Positions 33,138-41,328 of a stretch of DNA of 64,000 bases are shown piece by piece. The DNA comes from Urechidicola vernalis (GTDB lineage: Bacteria; Bacteroidota; Bacteroidia; Flavobacteriales; Flavobacteriaceae). The notes below the pieces were generated by a model. The model was given only the letters and a program-made list of their open reading frames with translations. It was not told where the DNA came from and ran no database searches. Both the position numbers and the translations under genes were made by a program. Each line of letters opens with the position of its first letter. Position 1 is the first letter of the stretch. The stretch lies in NCBI RefSeq assembly GCF_031846385.1, contig NZ_JAVRHV010000001.1:682001-746000 (forward strand). The letters run 5' to 3'.

Positions 33138-34088
33138 ATGGAAAAAATACCAAGTGTAGATTTATCTGATTTCATATCAGGAGACGCTGAAAGAAAGCAA
33201 AAATTCGTCAATGAAATTGGTAAAGCTTATGAAGAAATTGGCTTTGTGGCTCTTAAAGGTCATTTTTTAGGAGATGATTTAATTGAAAACCTATACAAAG
33301 AAGTTAAAAACTTTTTTGATCTTTCTACCGAAACTAAATCTAAATATGAGATTGAAGGCATCGGTGGACAACGTGGATATACTTCTTTTGGAAAAGAAAA
33401 AGCAAAAGGTTTTAAGCAAGGAGATTTAAAAGAGTTTTGGCATTTTGGTCAATATGTGGAAGACAATCCTCAACTTGAGGCGGAATATCCTCCAAACGTA
33501 ATTGTTGAAGAATTAGCCAAATTTAACGAGGTTGGTAAAACAACATACAAAATGTTAGAAAAAACGGCACAATACGTTTTGCGTGCTTTGGCATTACATT
33601 TAGGCTTAGAAGAAACCTATTTCGATTTCCCAATTAAAAACGGAAATTCTATTCTAAGACCTATCCACTACCCTCCAATTGAGAATGAGCCTAAAGATGC
33701 AGTCCGTGCTGCGGCACATGGGGATATTAACCTCATCACTTTATTAATGGGGGCTCAAGGAAAAGGATTGCAAGTACAAGATCATAATGGTAATTGGATT
33801 GATGCCATTGCCCAAGATGATGAGTTAATGATAAATGTAGGCGATATGTTATCACGCCACACAAACAACAAATTAAAATCTACCATTCATAGAGTTGTAA
33901 ATCCACCGAGAGAACTTTGGAAAACATCTCGATATTCTATTCCGTTTTTCATGCATCCAAAAAGTGATATGAAACTAAATGTACTTAAAAGTTGTATCGA
34001 TGAAAACCACCCTAAACAATTTGAAGACATTACCGCTGGTGAATATTTAAATGAAAGGTTAATAGAATTGGGATTGATAAAAGGGTAA
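33138..34088 (+). CDS. isopenicillin N synthase-like 2-oxoglutarate/Fe(II) oxygenase
   Basis: Non-heme iron oxygenase of 316 residues, cytoplasmic. It begins IPSVDLSDF, as the DIOX_N domain does, shows IGFVALKGH and GQRGYTSFGKEKAKG, and carries the metal triad His194, Asp196 (AAHGDINLIT) and His251 (STIHRVVNP), with an Arg-x-Ser pair near residue 265 (SRYSIPFF) that would hold the 2-oxoglutarate. The substrate is unknown. The name reflects fold similarity; no penicillin genes are nearby. The SUI1 gene starts one base after the stop, and the nucleoside phosphorylase gene follows 12 bases later, so the three form an operon. Confidence 0.88.
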   Translation: MEKIPSVDLSDFISGDAERKQKFVNEIGKAYEEIGFVALKGHFLGDDLIENLYKEVKNFFDLSTETKSKYEIEGIGGQRGYTSFGKEKAKGFKQGDLKEFWHFGQYVEDNPQLEAEYPPNVIVEELAKFNEVGKTTYKMLEKTAQYVLRALALHLGLEETYFDFPIKNGNSILRPIHYPPIENEPKDAVRAAAHGDINLITLLMGAQGKGLQVQDHNGNWIDAIAQDDELMINVGDMLSRHTNNKLKSTIHRVVNPPRELWKTSRYSIPFFMHPKSDMKLNVLKSCIDENHPKQFEDITAGEYLNERLIELGLIKG

Positions 34089-34089
34089 A

Positions 34090-34419
34090 ATGGATTTACA
34101 AGATCAATTAAAAAATCTATTTCCAGATCATACCCCAGATCCTGAGGAAACAAAAATGGAAGATGTAAATGCTATTTGGATGCAAGATGATCCAATCATT
34201 TGCAAATACGAAAAGCGTAAAGGAAAACCAATTACTATTCTAGAAGGATATACCGGTGCGGATTCTGATTTTAAAAAATTGGCAAAAGAATTGAAGACAA
34301 AATTGAGTGTTGGTGGCAGTTTTAAGAATGATCAGATAATTATTCAAGGAGATTACAGAGATCAAATTATGAAAATTCTTATGGAAAAAGGATTTAAGGT
34401 TAAACGTGTAGGTGGCTAA
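34090..34419 (+). CDS. SUI1/eIF1-like translation factor family protein (YciH type)
   Basis: A 109-residue protein with a short acidic N-terminal region (about 1-37) and a SUI1 domain (about 38-109): EKRKGKPITILEGYTG, KKLAKELKTKLSVGGSFKNDQIIIQGDYRDQI and the closing KGFKVKRVGG are clear family marks. Bacterial SUI1 proteins such as YciH are thought to affect start-site fidelity or translation under stress, but are not essential and poorly studied. It sits between the oxygenase and nucleoside phosphorylase genes with gaps of one and 12 bases. Confidence 0.9.
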   Translation: MDLQDQLKNLFPDHTPDPEETKMEDVNAIWMQDDPIICKYEKRKGKPITILEGYTGADSDFKKLAKELKTKLSVGGSFKNDQIIIQGDYRDQIMKILMEKGFKVKRVGG

Positions 34420-34431
34420 AAAAATAGTACT

Positions 34432-35304
34432 ATGAAAAAAATTGCAGCATCAGAATTAATCTTGAATCCGGATGGTAGTATTTACCATTTAAATTTAAAA
34501 CCAGAGCACATTTCTAATAATATCATTTTTGTTGGAGACCAAAATAGAGTTCCAAAAGTTTCGAAACATTTTGACACGATAGAATTCGACATTCAAAAAA
34601 GAGAATTTAGAACTATAACGGGAACTTATAAAGGAAAAAGATTAACAGTTATTTCAACAGGAATTGGTCCAGATAATATAGATATCGTAATTAATGAGTT
34701 AGATGCATTGGTAAATATCGATCTAGAAAAAAGAACTATTAAAGAAAATTTAAAACAATTAAATATTGTGCGTATTGGAACATCAGGTTCTTTACAAAAA
34801 GATGTTCCGGTAGATAGTTTTGTAATGGGTAGATATGGTCTAGGGTTAGATGGATTATTACACTCATACGTCTCCGATTCTATTTTTGAAACTGAAATAG
34901 AAAATGCATTTATTTCTCAAACCAATTGGAGTCCCAATAAAGCAAGGCCCTATATAATTAAAGGTTCCGAGTCATTAGCACAAAAATTAAAAGGTGAACA
35001 AGTGTATGAAGGTTTTACAGCTACGGCACCAGGTTTTTACGGGCCACAAGGAAGAGTATTGCGTTTGGCAATTCAAGATCCGGAATTGAATTCTAAAATA
35101 GACAAGTTCAATTACAATGGAATTAGAGCCACAAATTTAGAAATGGAAACTTCTGCCATTTATGGACTGTCAAAACTACTAGGGCATAATGCGCTTTCTA
35201 TGAATGCCATTATTGCGAATAGAGCAAATGGGGCTTTTAGTGATACTCCTTATGATACTGTAGAAAAACTAATTATTTATACACTGAATAAATTAGTTGA
35301 ATAA
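34432..35304 (+). CDS. nucleoside phosphorylase (uridine phosphorylase-like)
   Basis: A 290-residue enzyme of the PNP/UDP phosphorylase family that splits nucleosides with phosphate in salvage. Marks: SELILNPDGSIYHL at the start, FVGDQNRVPKVSKHFD (the GDPxRV-type phosphate loop, here GDQNRV), VISTGIGPDNIDIVINELDAL, RIGTSGSL, and NLEMETSAIYGL, which holds the Met-Glu ribose contacts. Uridine is the likelier substrate from the overall pattern, but purine nucleosides are not excluded. Last gene of the operon with the oxygenase and SUI1 genes. I see no terminator hairpin after it. Confidence 0.88.
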   Translation: MKKIAASELILNPDGSIYHLNLKPEHISNNIIFVGDQNRVPKVSKHFDTIEFDIQKREFRTITGTYKGKRLTVISTGIGPDNIDIVINELDALVNIDLEKRTIKENLKQLNIVRIGTSGSLQKDVPVDSFVMGRYGLGLDGLLHSYVSDSIFETEIENAFISQTNWSPNKARPYIIKGSESLAQKLKGEQVYEGFTATAPGFYGPQGRVLRLAIQDPELNSKIDKFNYNGIRATNLEMETSAIYGLSKLLGHNALSMNAIIANRANGAFSDTPYDTVEKLIIYTLNKLVE

Positions 35305-35370
35305 TTATTTTTCTTATCATATTTAATCTATGCCAATTTAAAATTTATCATTTCATTAGAAAAATAAAGT

Positions 35371-35378
35371 TATATTTG
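35371..35378 (+). promoter_or_regulatory. -7 promoter box TATATTTG
   Basis: Exact TAnnTTTG. It lies 26 bases before the ATG at 35405 and only two bases before an in-frame TTG at 35381, so the ATG is the better start. Confidence 0.5.
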
Positions 35379-35404
35379 AATTGAAGACTAAAAATCTGCT
35401 CAAT

Positions 35405-36274
35405 ATGACTGAACTTACCATTGGAGGCGTACCAGAACATTTTAACTTGCCATGGCATTTGGCAATTGACAACAATGAATTTACAAAAGAAGGAGTCTCT
35501 TTAAATTGGAGAGATTTTCCTGGAGGAACTGGAGCTATGTGTAAAGGTTTGAGAGATGGAAGCCTTGATATTGCGGTATTACTTACGGAAGGAATCATTA
35601 AAGACATCACCAACGGAAATAAGTCAAAAATTGTACAGACCTATGTCAATTCCCCTTTACTGTGGGGCGTACATGTAGCTGCTGAATCAAATTATTTTGA
35701 CATGAGTGATTTGACCGGTAAAATTGCAGCAATCAGTCGCTACGATTCAGGGTCACATCTTTTAGCTATTGTCAACGCTAAAAATAATGGATGGGACACG
35801 AACAAAATGGAATTCGAAGTTGTACAAAATTTGAATGGTGGAATTGATGCACTAACCAATGGTGCTGCTGATTATTTTCTTTGGGAACACTTTACTACCA
35901 AACCATTGGTAGATAATGGTACTTTTAGAAGAATTGAGAACTGTCCTTCTCCCTGGCCGTGTTTTGTGATAGCAGTGCGAAATGAAGTACTAGAACAGGA
36001 ACCTGATGCCATAGAAAAGGTTTTACGCGTTATAAATAACGGATTAAAAAAACTATCCACTTTTGCTAAAAAAGAACGTTATATAGACCTTTTCGCACAG
36101 CAATACAATCTAGAACGAGAAGATGTAAAAAACTGGTTAATAATTACAGAATGGAATCAAGGAAAACCTATTTCTAGATCTTTGATCAAATCCATACAAA
36201 ATAAATTATTCGATTTAAACGTTATTGAATCATCTATTGATATAGACAAATTGGTCAAAAAAATATATCTTTGA
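35405..36274 (+). CDS. periplasmic-binding-fold protein without a signal peptide
   Basis: A 289-residue protein of the type 2 periplasmic-binding (NMT1/THI5-like) fold, starting MTELTIGGVPEHFNLPWHLA. Other marks are FPGGTGAMCKGLRDGSLDIAVLLTEG (split by the usual hinge), KIAAISRYDSGSHLLA and LTNGAADYFLWEHF, which correspond to ligand-contacting loops of such proteins. Unusually, it lacks a signal peptide or lipobox, and no ABC permease or ATPase gene lies close, so a cytoplasmic ligand-binding or enzymatic role is likely; MqnA/MqnD are precedents for cytoplasmic enzymes on this fold. Similar signal-less proteins occur across Bacteroidota to my knowledge. Ligand unknown. Confidence 0.8.
   Translation: MTELTIGGVPEHFNLPWHLAIDNNEFTKEGVSLNWRDFPGGTGAMCKGLRDGSLDIAVLLTEGIIKDITNGNKSKIVQTYVNSPLLWGVHVAAESNYFDMSDLTGKIAAISRYDSGSHLLAIVNAKNNGWDTNKMEFEVVQNLNGGIDALTNGAADYFLWEHFTTKPLVDNGTFRRIENCPSPWPCFVIAVRNEVLEQEPDAIEKVLRVINNGLKKLSTFAKKERYIDLFAQQYNLEREDVKNWLIITEWNQGKPISRSLIKSIQNKLFDLNVIESSIDIDKLVKKIYL
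36266..36273 (+). promoter_or_regulatory. -7 promoter box TATCTTTG
   Basis: Exact TAnnTTTG at the very end of the preceding gene, 20 bases before the ATG of the 43-residue lipoprotein gene. Confidence 0.45.
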
Positions 36275-36293
36275 TTTTTAAACCCTTTTAACC

Positions 36294-36425
36294 ATGAAAA
36301 AAATAGCCATCTTATTAGTGTTCGTATTTGCTGCTGCAATGATTACTTCTTGCAAATCTTCTAAAGGTTGTGGACTTACAGGTTCTTTAAACACTACTCC
36401 TACAACAATTACGTACAAGGCATAA
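36294..36425 (+). CDS. 43-residue lipoprotein
   Basis: A very short gene, read directly from the sequence: ATG at 36294, TAA at 36423-36425. The product starts MKKIAILLVFVFAAAMITSC, a good lipoprotein signal with the modified cysteine at 20, followed by KSSKGCGLTGS and a short threonine-rich tail. The mature lipopeptide has only 24 residues with one further cysteine. The promoter box 20 bases upstream and the clean signal argue that it is expressed. I recall similar tiny lipoproteins with an SCKSSKGCGLT core in other Flavobacteriia, but cannot name a family or function. A weak hairpin (AGGC/GCCT) with a long T-run lies just after the stop. Confidence 0.65.
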   Translation: MKKIAILLVFVFAAAMITSCKSSKGCGLTGSLNTTPTTITYKA

Positions 36426-36534
36426 TTCTTGTCTAAAGCCTTTTTTTTTTAATCGTTTTATGTAATTTAGGGCGATATATCGAAATGTCAAAAAATTAAC
36501 GTTGACATAAGTACTAACATTCTTAATTCAAATA

Positions 36535-38091
36535 ATGAAAACAACTAGCAACCTCTTGTTAGCCTTAGCGCTAACAGGAACAACAATGTTTGCTCAAAAT
36601 GAAAAATCAACCGACCCAGTTGTTGATGGAATCATTAAAGAAGCAACAGAAAATTCACAATTAAAAGAACTTGGCTTCCACCTTTTAGATGTAATTGGGC
36701 CCAGATTAACCGGAACACCAGAAATGAAGGCATCTCATGATTGGATTGTAAAAACTTACCAAGATTGGGGTATTGAAGCAGAAAACCAGAAATGGGGTGA
36801 ATGGCGTGGATGGCAAAGAGGTCATTCCCATATCTCTATGATTTCTCCAAGAGTACAGTCTTTAGACGGAACACAATTGGCATGGAATCCGAGTACTTCG
36901 GCAGAAGGTGTAACTGCAGAAATCATTATTTTACCTACAGTTGCTAACGAAACTGAATTTAACAATTGGTTACCAAGTGTAAAAGGTAAAATTGTCTTGG
37001 TTTCTCAAAAACAAGAATCTGGAAGACCTGATTACAATTGGGAAGAATGGGCAACTCCAGAATCTTTCGAAAAAATGAAAGAAGAGCGTTCTGCTGCTAG
37101 TAAAGCATGGAGAGCTAATCTAAAAAATACAGGACTGACAAGTAGAACAATAATTCCTGCATTAGAAGAAGCAGGCGCAGTTGGAATTGTATCATCATAT
37201 TGGTCAAAAGGATTTGGTGTAAACAAAATATTCAGTGCACGAACAAAGGCTATTCCACAAGTTGATATGGAACTAGAAGATTATGCCATGCTATACAGAA
37301 TGGCTGAGCATGAAGTGAAAACTGAAATCAATATCGTTGCTGAATCCAAAGAATTGGGTAGAGTTCCAACATTTAACACCGTTGGTAAAATTACAGGAAC
37401 TGAAAAGCCGAACGAATATGTAATTCTATCAGCTCATCTTGATTCTTGGGATGGTGGAACAGGTGCTACAGATAATGGAACAGGTACACTTGTTATGATG
37501 GAAGCAATGCGTATTTTAAAGAAAATGTATCCAAATCCAAAAAGAACAATTCTTGTTGGACATTGGGGAAGTGAAGAACAAGGTTTAAACGGTTCTAGAG
37601 CATTTGTAGAAGATCATCCGGAAATTGTTGAAGGTGTGCAAGCTGTTTTCAATCAAGATAACGGAACGGGTCGTGCTGTAAACATTCAAGGTGCAGGTTT
37701 TATGCATTCTTATGATTTCATTACAGATTGGTTAACTGCAGTTCCAAGAAATATCTCTAAACATATTGAGACTAGTTTTCCTGGCTCTCCATCTGGAGGT
37801 GGATCAGATAACGCTTCATTTGTTGCAGCAGGTGCTCCGGCATTTAACTTATCTGCTTTAAGTTGGGACTATTGGAATTATACTTGGCATACAAATAGAG
37901 ATACCTATGACAAAATTGTTTGGGATGATGTACAAAGCAACGCTATTCTAGCCGCTATTATGGCTTATAAGGCTAGTGAAGATGAAACAAAAACATCTAG
38001 AGAGCGTATTGTATTACCTTTAAGCAAAAGAACAGGAAAACAACAAACTTGGCCAAAACAAAGATCTCCAAATCGAGAAGGAGGAAAATAA
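36535..38091 (+). CDS. secreted M28 family zinc aminopeptidase with PA domain
   Basis: An exported di-zinc peptidase of 518 residues. Signal peptide to about 20 (ending MFAQ). An N-terminal segment (DVIGPRLTGTPEMKASHDWI) and an inserted PA-like domain (about 110-260) precede the metallopeptidase core: zinc ligands His301 (SAHLDSWDGG), Asp313 (ATDNGTG), Glu348 with catalytic Glu347 (GSEEQG), Asp375 (NQDNGTG) and His452 (YTWHTNRD). All are present, so it should be active as an aminopeptidase or carboxypeptidase in the periplasm or outside. The C-terminus is basic and ends without a recognisable sorting signal. Single gene, closed by a strong terminator. Confidence 0.9.
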   Translation: MKTTSNLLLALALTGTTMFAQNEKSTDPVVDGIIKEATENSQLKELGFHLLDVIGPRLTGTPEMKASHDWIVKTYQDWGIEAENQKWGEWRGWQRGHSHISMISPRVQSLDGTQLAWNPSTSAEGVTAEIIILPTVANETEFNNWLPSVKGKIVLVSQKQESGRPDYNWEEWATPESFEKMKEERSAASKAWRANLKNTGLTSRTIIPALEEAGAVGIVSSYWSKGFGVNKIFSARTKAIPQVDMELEDYAMLYRMAEHEVKTEINIVAESKELGRVPTFNTVGKITGTEKPNEYVILSAHLDSWDGGTGATDNGTGTLVMMEAMRILKKMYPNPKRTILVGHWGSEEQGLNGSRAFVEDHPEIVEGVQAVFNQDNGTGRAVNIQGAGFMHSYDFITDWLTAVPRNISKHIETSFPGSPSGGGSDNASFVAAGAPAFNLSALSWDYWNYTWHTNRDTYDKIVWDDVQSNAILAAIMAYKASEDETKTSRERIVLPLSKRTGKQQTWPKQRSPNREGGK

Positions 38092-38123
38092 TTTGCAATT
38101 TGAATTCGATCAGAATATCAACT

Positions 38124-38151
38124 AAAAAAGGCACTCAATTGAGTGCCTTTT
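38124..38151. terminator. bidirectional intrinsic terminator
   Basis: Near-perfect inverted repeat AAAAGGCACTCAA / TTGAGTGCCTTTT, serving the M28 gene and, on the minus strand, the GNAT gene whose stop codon lies inside it. Confidence 0.88.
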
Positions 38152-38545
38152 CTATTATATTATATGCTATTCCAGATTTTTCAAAACTCTCCGAGGTTTT
38201 TGTAAACCCTTTTTTCAAATAAAACTCCAATTTATCCTTTCTAGCGTTACACCAAATTTTATGAACTCCTTTACTCTTAGCTTGCTCAAATATATGTCGT
38301 AAAATTAAAGAAGCATACCCTTTCCCCTGCTCCGATGGCAAAGTGGCTAATTTTCGAAACTGCGCCTTCTTCCCATCAATAAATAAAGAGACTATGGTAA
38401 CCAATTCCTTATTTAAGAACAAACCAAAATGAGTTCCTTTATCATCAGTTAGAATTTTTACAAAATCTATCGATTTATTTGGCCACATCACTTTATGGCG
38501 TAACTCCCACGTATCTTCTGCTTTTATTTCTTTAATTATTTCCAT
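38135..38545 (-). CDS. GNAT family N-acetyltransferase
   Basis: A 136-residue acetyl-CoA transferase. The ATG at 38545 (MEIIKEIKAEDTWELRH) is used; an in-frame GTG four codons earlier lies in the hairpin of the valS terminator. The core is plain: THFGLFLNKELVTIVSLF, then FRKLATLPSEQGKGYASLIL with the acetyl-CoA loop QGKGYA, KIWCNARKDKLEFYLKKGF, and the final strand. Substrate unknown. It follows valS on the same strand, but the terminator between them, whose U-tract directly abuts this ATG, means expression depends on read-through or on an unseen promoter. Confidence 0.85.
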   Translation of the reverse strand: MEIIKEIKAEDTWELRHKVMWPNKSIDFVKILTDDKGTHFGLFLNKELVTIVSLFIDGKKAQFRKLATLPSEQGKGYASLILRHIFEQAKSKGVHKIWCNARKDKLEFYLKKGFTKTSESFEKSGIAYNIIEKALN

Positions 38546-38572
38546 AAAAAAAGCCACGATTAACGAGGCTTA
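38546..38572 (-). terminator. intrinsic terminator after valS
   Basis: On the minus strand AAGCCTCG, loop TTAAT, CGTGGCTT with one mismatch, followed by a T-run that directly precedes the ATG of the GNAT gene at 38545. Confidence 0.65.
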
Positions 38573-38579
38573 TATCTAT

Positions 38580-41213
38580 TTATCCTAATGAGGCTAAACT
38601 CGATTTCAATGTTTCAATTTTAGAAAGTGCATCCGCTTCTTTCTTACGCTCGTTGGTAATAACTTGTTCTGGTGCATTGTTCACAAAACGCTCATTACTT
38701 AACTTCTTTTGAACTGATTTCAAGAAACCTTCGGTATATTTTAACTCTTCTTCTATCTTCGCTTTTTCTGCTTCAACATCAATTTCATCTCCTGCAGGAA
38801 TAAAATACTCATTAGACTTCACTCTAAAACTCAAAGCACCATCCACCTTGTTTTCCACATAATTCAATTCAGAAATATTACCCATTTTAGCAATAACAGA
38901 ATCAAATCTATTCGAAGAATTATCATTATTTAAAACAGAAAATTCAATTGCATCCTTAAAAGCAATATTCTTATCTTTTCTAATAGTTCTAATACCAGAA
39001 ATAACTTCAGAAGCAACTTTAAATTCTGAGATTATTTGTTCATCAACTTTGTCTGTTTTTGGATATTCTGAAACAATTAATGCTTCTTCGGGAGTTCTAT
39101 CAGAAATATATTGCCAAATCTCTTCCGTAATAAATGGCATATATGGATGTAGAACTTTAAGATTGTTCTCAAAGAATTCAATTACACTTTTATAAGTAAT
39201 AGCATCTATAGGCTGCTGATATCCTGGCTTCACCATTTCTAAGAACCAAGAAGAAAAATCATCCCAAACCAATTTGTAAAGACTCATTAAAGCCTCACTA
39301 ATTCTATATTGCTCAAATGATTTTTCAATCTCCTGCAATGTTTGATTGAATTTAGATTGATACCATTCAATAGCAACTTTAGAAGAAGTTGGTTGCTCTA
39401 TTTTATCAGAAACTTCCCATCCTTGAACTAGGCGGAATGAATTCCATATTTTATTGGAAAAATTACGTCCTTGTGCACATAACTCTTCATCGAACAATAA
39501 ATCATTTCCTGCAGCAGAGCACAAAAGCATACCAACTCTAACACCATCTGCTCCGTATTTCTCCATCAATTCAATTGGATCTGGAGAATTACCTAAAGAC
39601 TTAGACATTTTTCTACGTTGCTTATCTCTTACAATTCCAGTAAAATACACATTACTAAATGGCTTGGTATCCATAAATTCGTAACCGGCAAAAACCATCC
39701 GAGCTACCCAAAAGAAAATAATATCTGGTCCTGTAACTAAATCGTTTGTTGGATAATAATAGTTAATTTCGTCATTACCTGGATTCTTAATTCCATCAAA
39801 TAACGAAATTGGCCATAACCATGCAGAGAACCATGTATCTAACACATCATCGTCCTGTTTAAGGTCAGAAACCGAAAGAGAATTATTGCCAGATTTCTCT
39901 ATAGCCAATTCCAATGCCTCTTCTTTTGAAGTAGCAACTACAAAATCCTCTACTCCTTCTCCGTAGAAATACGCTGGAATTTGGTGCCCCCACCATAACT
40001 GACGAGAGATATTCCAATCTCTAATATTCTCTAACCAATGACGGTAGGTATTATTATAATGTTTAGGAAAGAATTTGATATCTTCATCTTCCAAAACCGC
40101 TTTTAAAGCCGGCTTTACAATATCTTCCATTTTTAAGAACCACTGTGCAGAAATTTTCGGCTCAATTACAGCCTTTGTTCTTTCTGAAGTTCCTACTTTA
40201 TGCATGTGTTGCTCTATCTTAACCAAACAACCTAATTCTTCAAGTTCTTTTGTAATTTCTTTACGTACAACAAATCGATCCTTACCTTCATAATGCATTC
40301 CACCAGTATTTAGTGTGGCGTCATCATTAAAAATATCAATCACTTCAAGTTTATGCTTATCTCCTAAAACTTTATCATTTTGATCATGTGCAGGAGTTAC
40401 TTTTAAACATCCCGTTCCAAATTCTACATCAACATATTCATCTTCAATAATTGGAATAGATCGATTTGCAATCGGTACTATGGCCTTTTTCCCTTTTAAA
40501 TGTGAGAAACGATCGTCATTTGGATTGATACAGATTGCAGTATCTCCTAAAATTGTTTCTGGTCGTGTCGTTGCAATTGTTAAAACATCGTCAGACCCTT
40601 CAATTTTATAATTTACATAATAAAGATTTCCAGGTTTCTCTTCAAAAATTACCTCTTCATCAGAAAGTGTTGTTTGCGCTTCTGGATCCCAATTTACCAT
40701 GCGATATCCTCGATAAATCAATCCTTTTTTATATAAATCTTGAAATACCTGAATCACAGATTCTGAACGCACTTCATCCATTGTAAATGATGTTCTTTCC
40801 CAATCACAAGAAGCTCCTAACTTTTTTAATTGCTCAAGAATAATTCCACCATGTTTCTCTGTCCAATCCCAAGCATGTCCTAAAAACTCATCACGTGTTA
40901 AATCAGACTTATCTATTCCTTCATCCTTTAATTTAGCAACCACTTTTGCTTCTGTTGCAATAGAAGCATGATCTGTTCCTGGTACCCAACAAGCATTGTA
41001 TCCTTTTAACCGTGCTCGGCGAATTAATACATCTTGAATTGTATTATTCAGCATATGCCCCATATGTAAAACGCCCGTAACATTTGGTGGTGGAATAACA
41101 ATAGTATAGGCCTCTTTTTCATTTGGTTCTGAATGAAAATAATCGTGTTTCATCCAGTAATCATACCACTTCTTCTCTACTTCAATTGGACTATATTTTG
41201 TTGGAATATTCAT
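38580..41213 (-). CDS. valS: valine--tRNA ligase
   Basis: Class I aminoacyl-tRNA synthetase that charges tRNA-Val. The ATG at 41213 (MNIPTKYSPIEVEKKWYDYW) gives 877 residues, the usual length; a longer frame to 41288 exists, but it covers the promoter. The HIGH motif reads HMGH at 50-53, the editing domain (TTRPETILGDTAI) is present, KMSKS is at 535-539, the anticodon-binding domain follows, and the chain ends with the ValS-specific coiled-coil arm (about 815-877). A -7 box lies 29 bases upstream. No T-box is expected or seen. Confidence 0.97.
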   Translation of the reverse strand: MNIPTKYSPIEVEKKWYDYWMKHDYFHSEPNEKEAYTIVIPPPNVTGVLHMGHMLNNTIQDVLIRRARLKGYNACWVPGTDHASIATEAKVVAKLKDEGIDKSDLTRDEFLGHAWDWTEKHGGIILEQLKKLGASCDWERTSFTMDEVRSESVIQVFQDLYKKGLIYRGYRMVNWDPEAQTTLSDEEVIFEEKPGNLYYVNYKIEGSDDVLTIATTRPETILGDTAICINPNDDRFSHLKGKKAIVPIANRSIPIIEDEYVDVEFGTGCLKVTPAHDQNDKVLGDKHKLEVIDIFNDDATLNTGGMHYEGKDRFVVRKEITKELEELGCLVKIEQHMHKVGTSERTKAVIEPKISAQWFLKMEDIVKPALKAVLEDEDIKFFPKHYNNTYRHWLENIRDWNISRQLWWGHQIPAYFYGEGVEDFVVATSKEEALELAIEKSGNNSLSVSDLKQDDDVLDTWFSAWLWPISLFDGIKNPGNDEINYYYPTNDLVTGPDIIFFWVARMVFAGYEFMDTKPFSNVYFTGIVRDKQRRKMSKSLGNSPDPIELMEKYGADGVRVGMLLCSAAGNDLLFDEELCAQGRNFSNKIWNSFRLVQGWEVSDKIEQPTSSKVAIEWYQSKFNQTLQEIEKSFEQYRISEALMSLYKLVWDDFSSWFLEMVKPGYQQPIDAITYKSVIEFFENNLKVLHPYMPFITEEIWQYISDRTPEEALIVSEYPKTDKVDEQIISEFKVASEVISGIRTIRKDKNIAFKDAIEFSVLNNDNSSNRFDSVIAKMGNISELNYVENKVDGALSFRVKSNEYFIPAGDEIDVEAEKAKIEEELKYTEGFLKSVQKKLSNERFVNNAPEQVITNERKKEADALSKIETLKSSLASLG

Positions 41214-41242
41214 ATAAAATTGTCTTATCTTTTTAGAAGTTG

Positions 41243-41250
41243 CAAATGTA
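41243..41250 (-). promoter_or_regulatory. -7 promoter box TACATTTG for valS
   Basis: Exact TAnnTTTG followed by GCAA on the minus strand, 29 bases before the ATG at 41213; it supports this start. Confidence 0.55.
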
Positions 41251-41328
41251 CGATTCTGCCTAATCATTGTAAAATATTTTGAAAACAAAAAAAAAGTGGT
41301 AGTTTTACCTCTTAAACAGTTTTAAATT

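Noticed and set aside
33138..34088. Reading the isopenicillin N synthase-like gene as part of a beta-lactam cluster
   Set aside because: No ACV synthetase or other pathway gene is present; neighbours are SUI1 and nucleoside phosphorylase genes. The name only reflects the fold.
36417..36451. Terminator after the 43-residue lipoprotein gene (AGGC ... GCCT then T-run)
   Set aside because: The stem is only four to five pairs with a long loop; the T-run is good, but the hairpin is too weak for a separate feature.
41214..41288. Longer N-terminus for valS
   Set aside because: The extra 25 codons contain the TACATTTG promoter box and are not part of the known ValS start (MNIPTKYSP).
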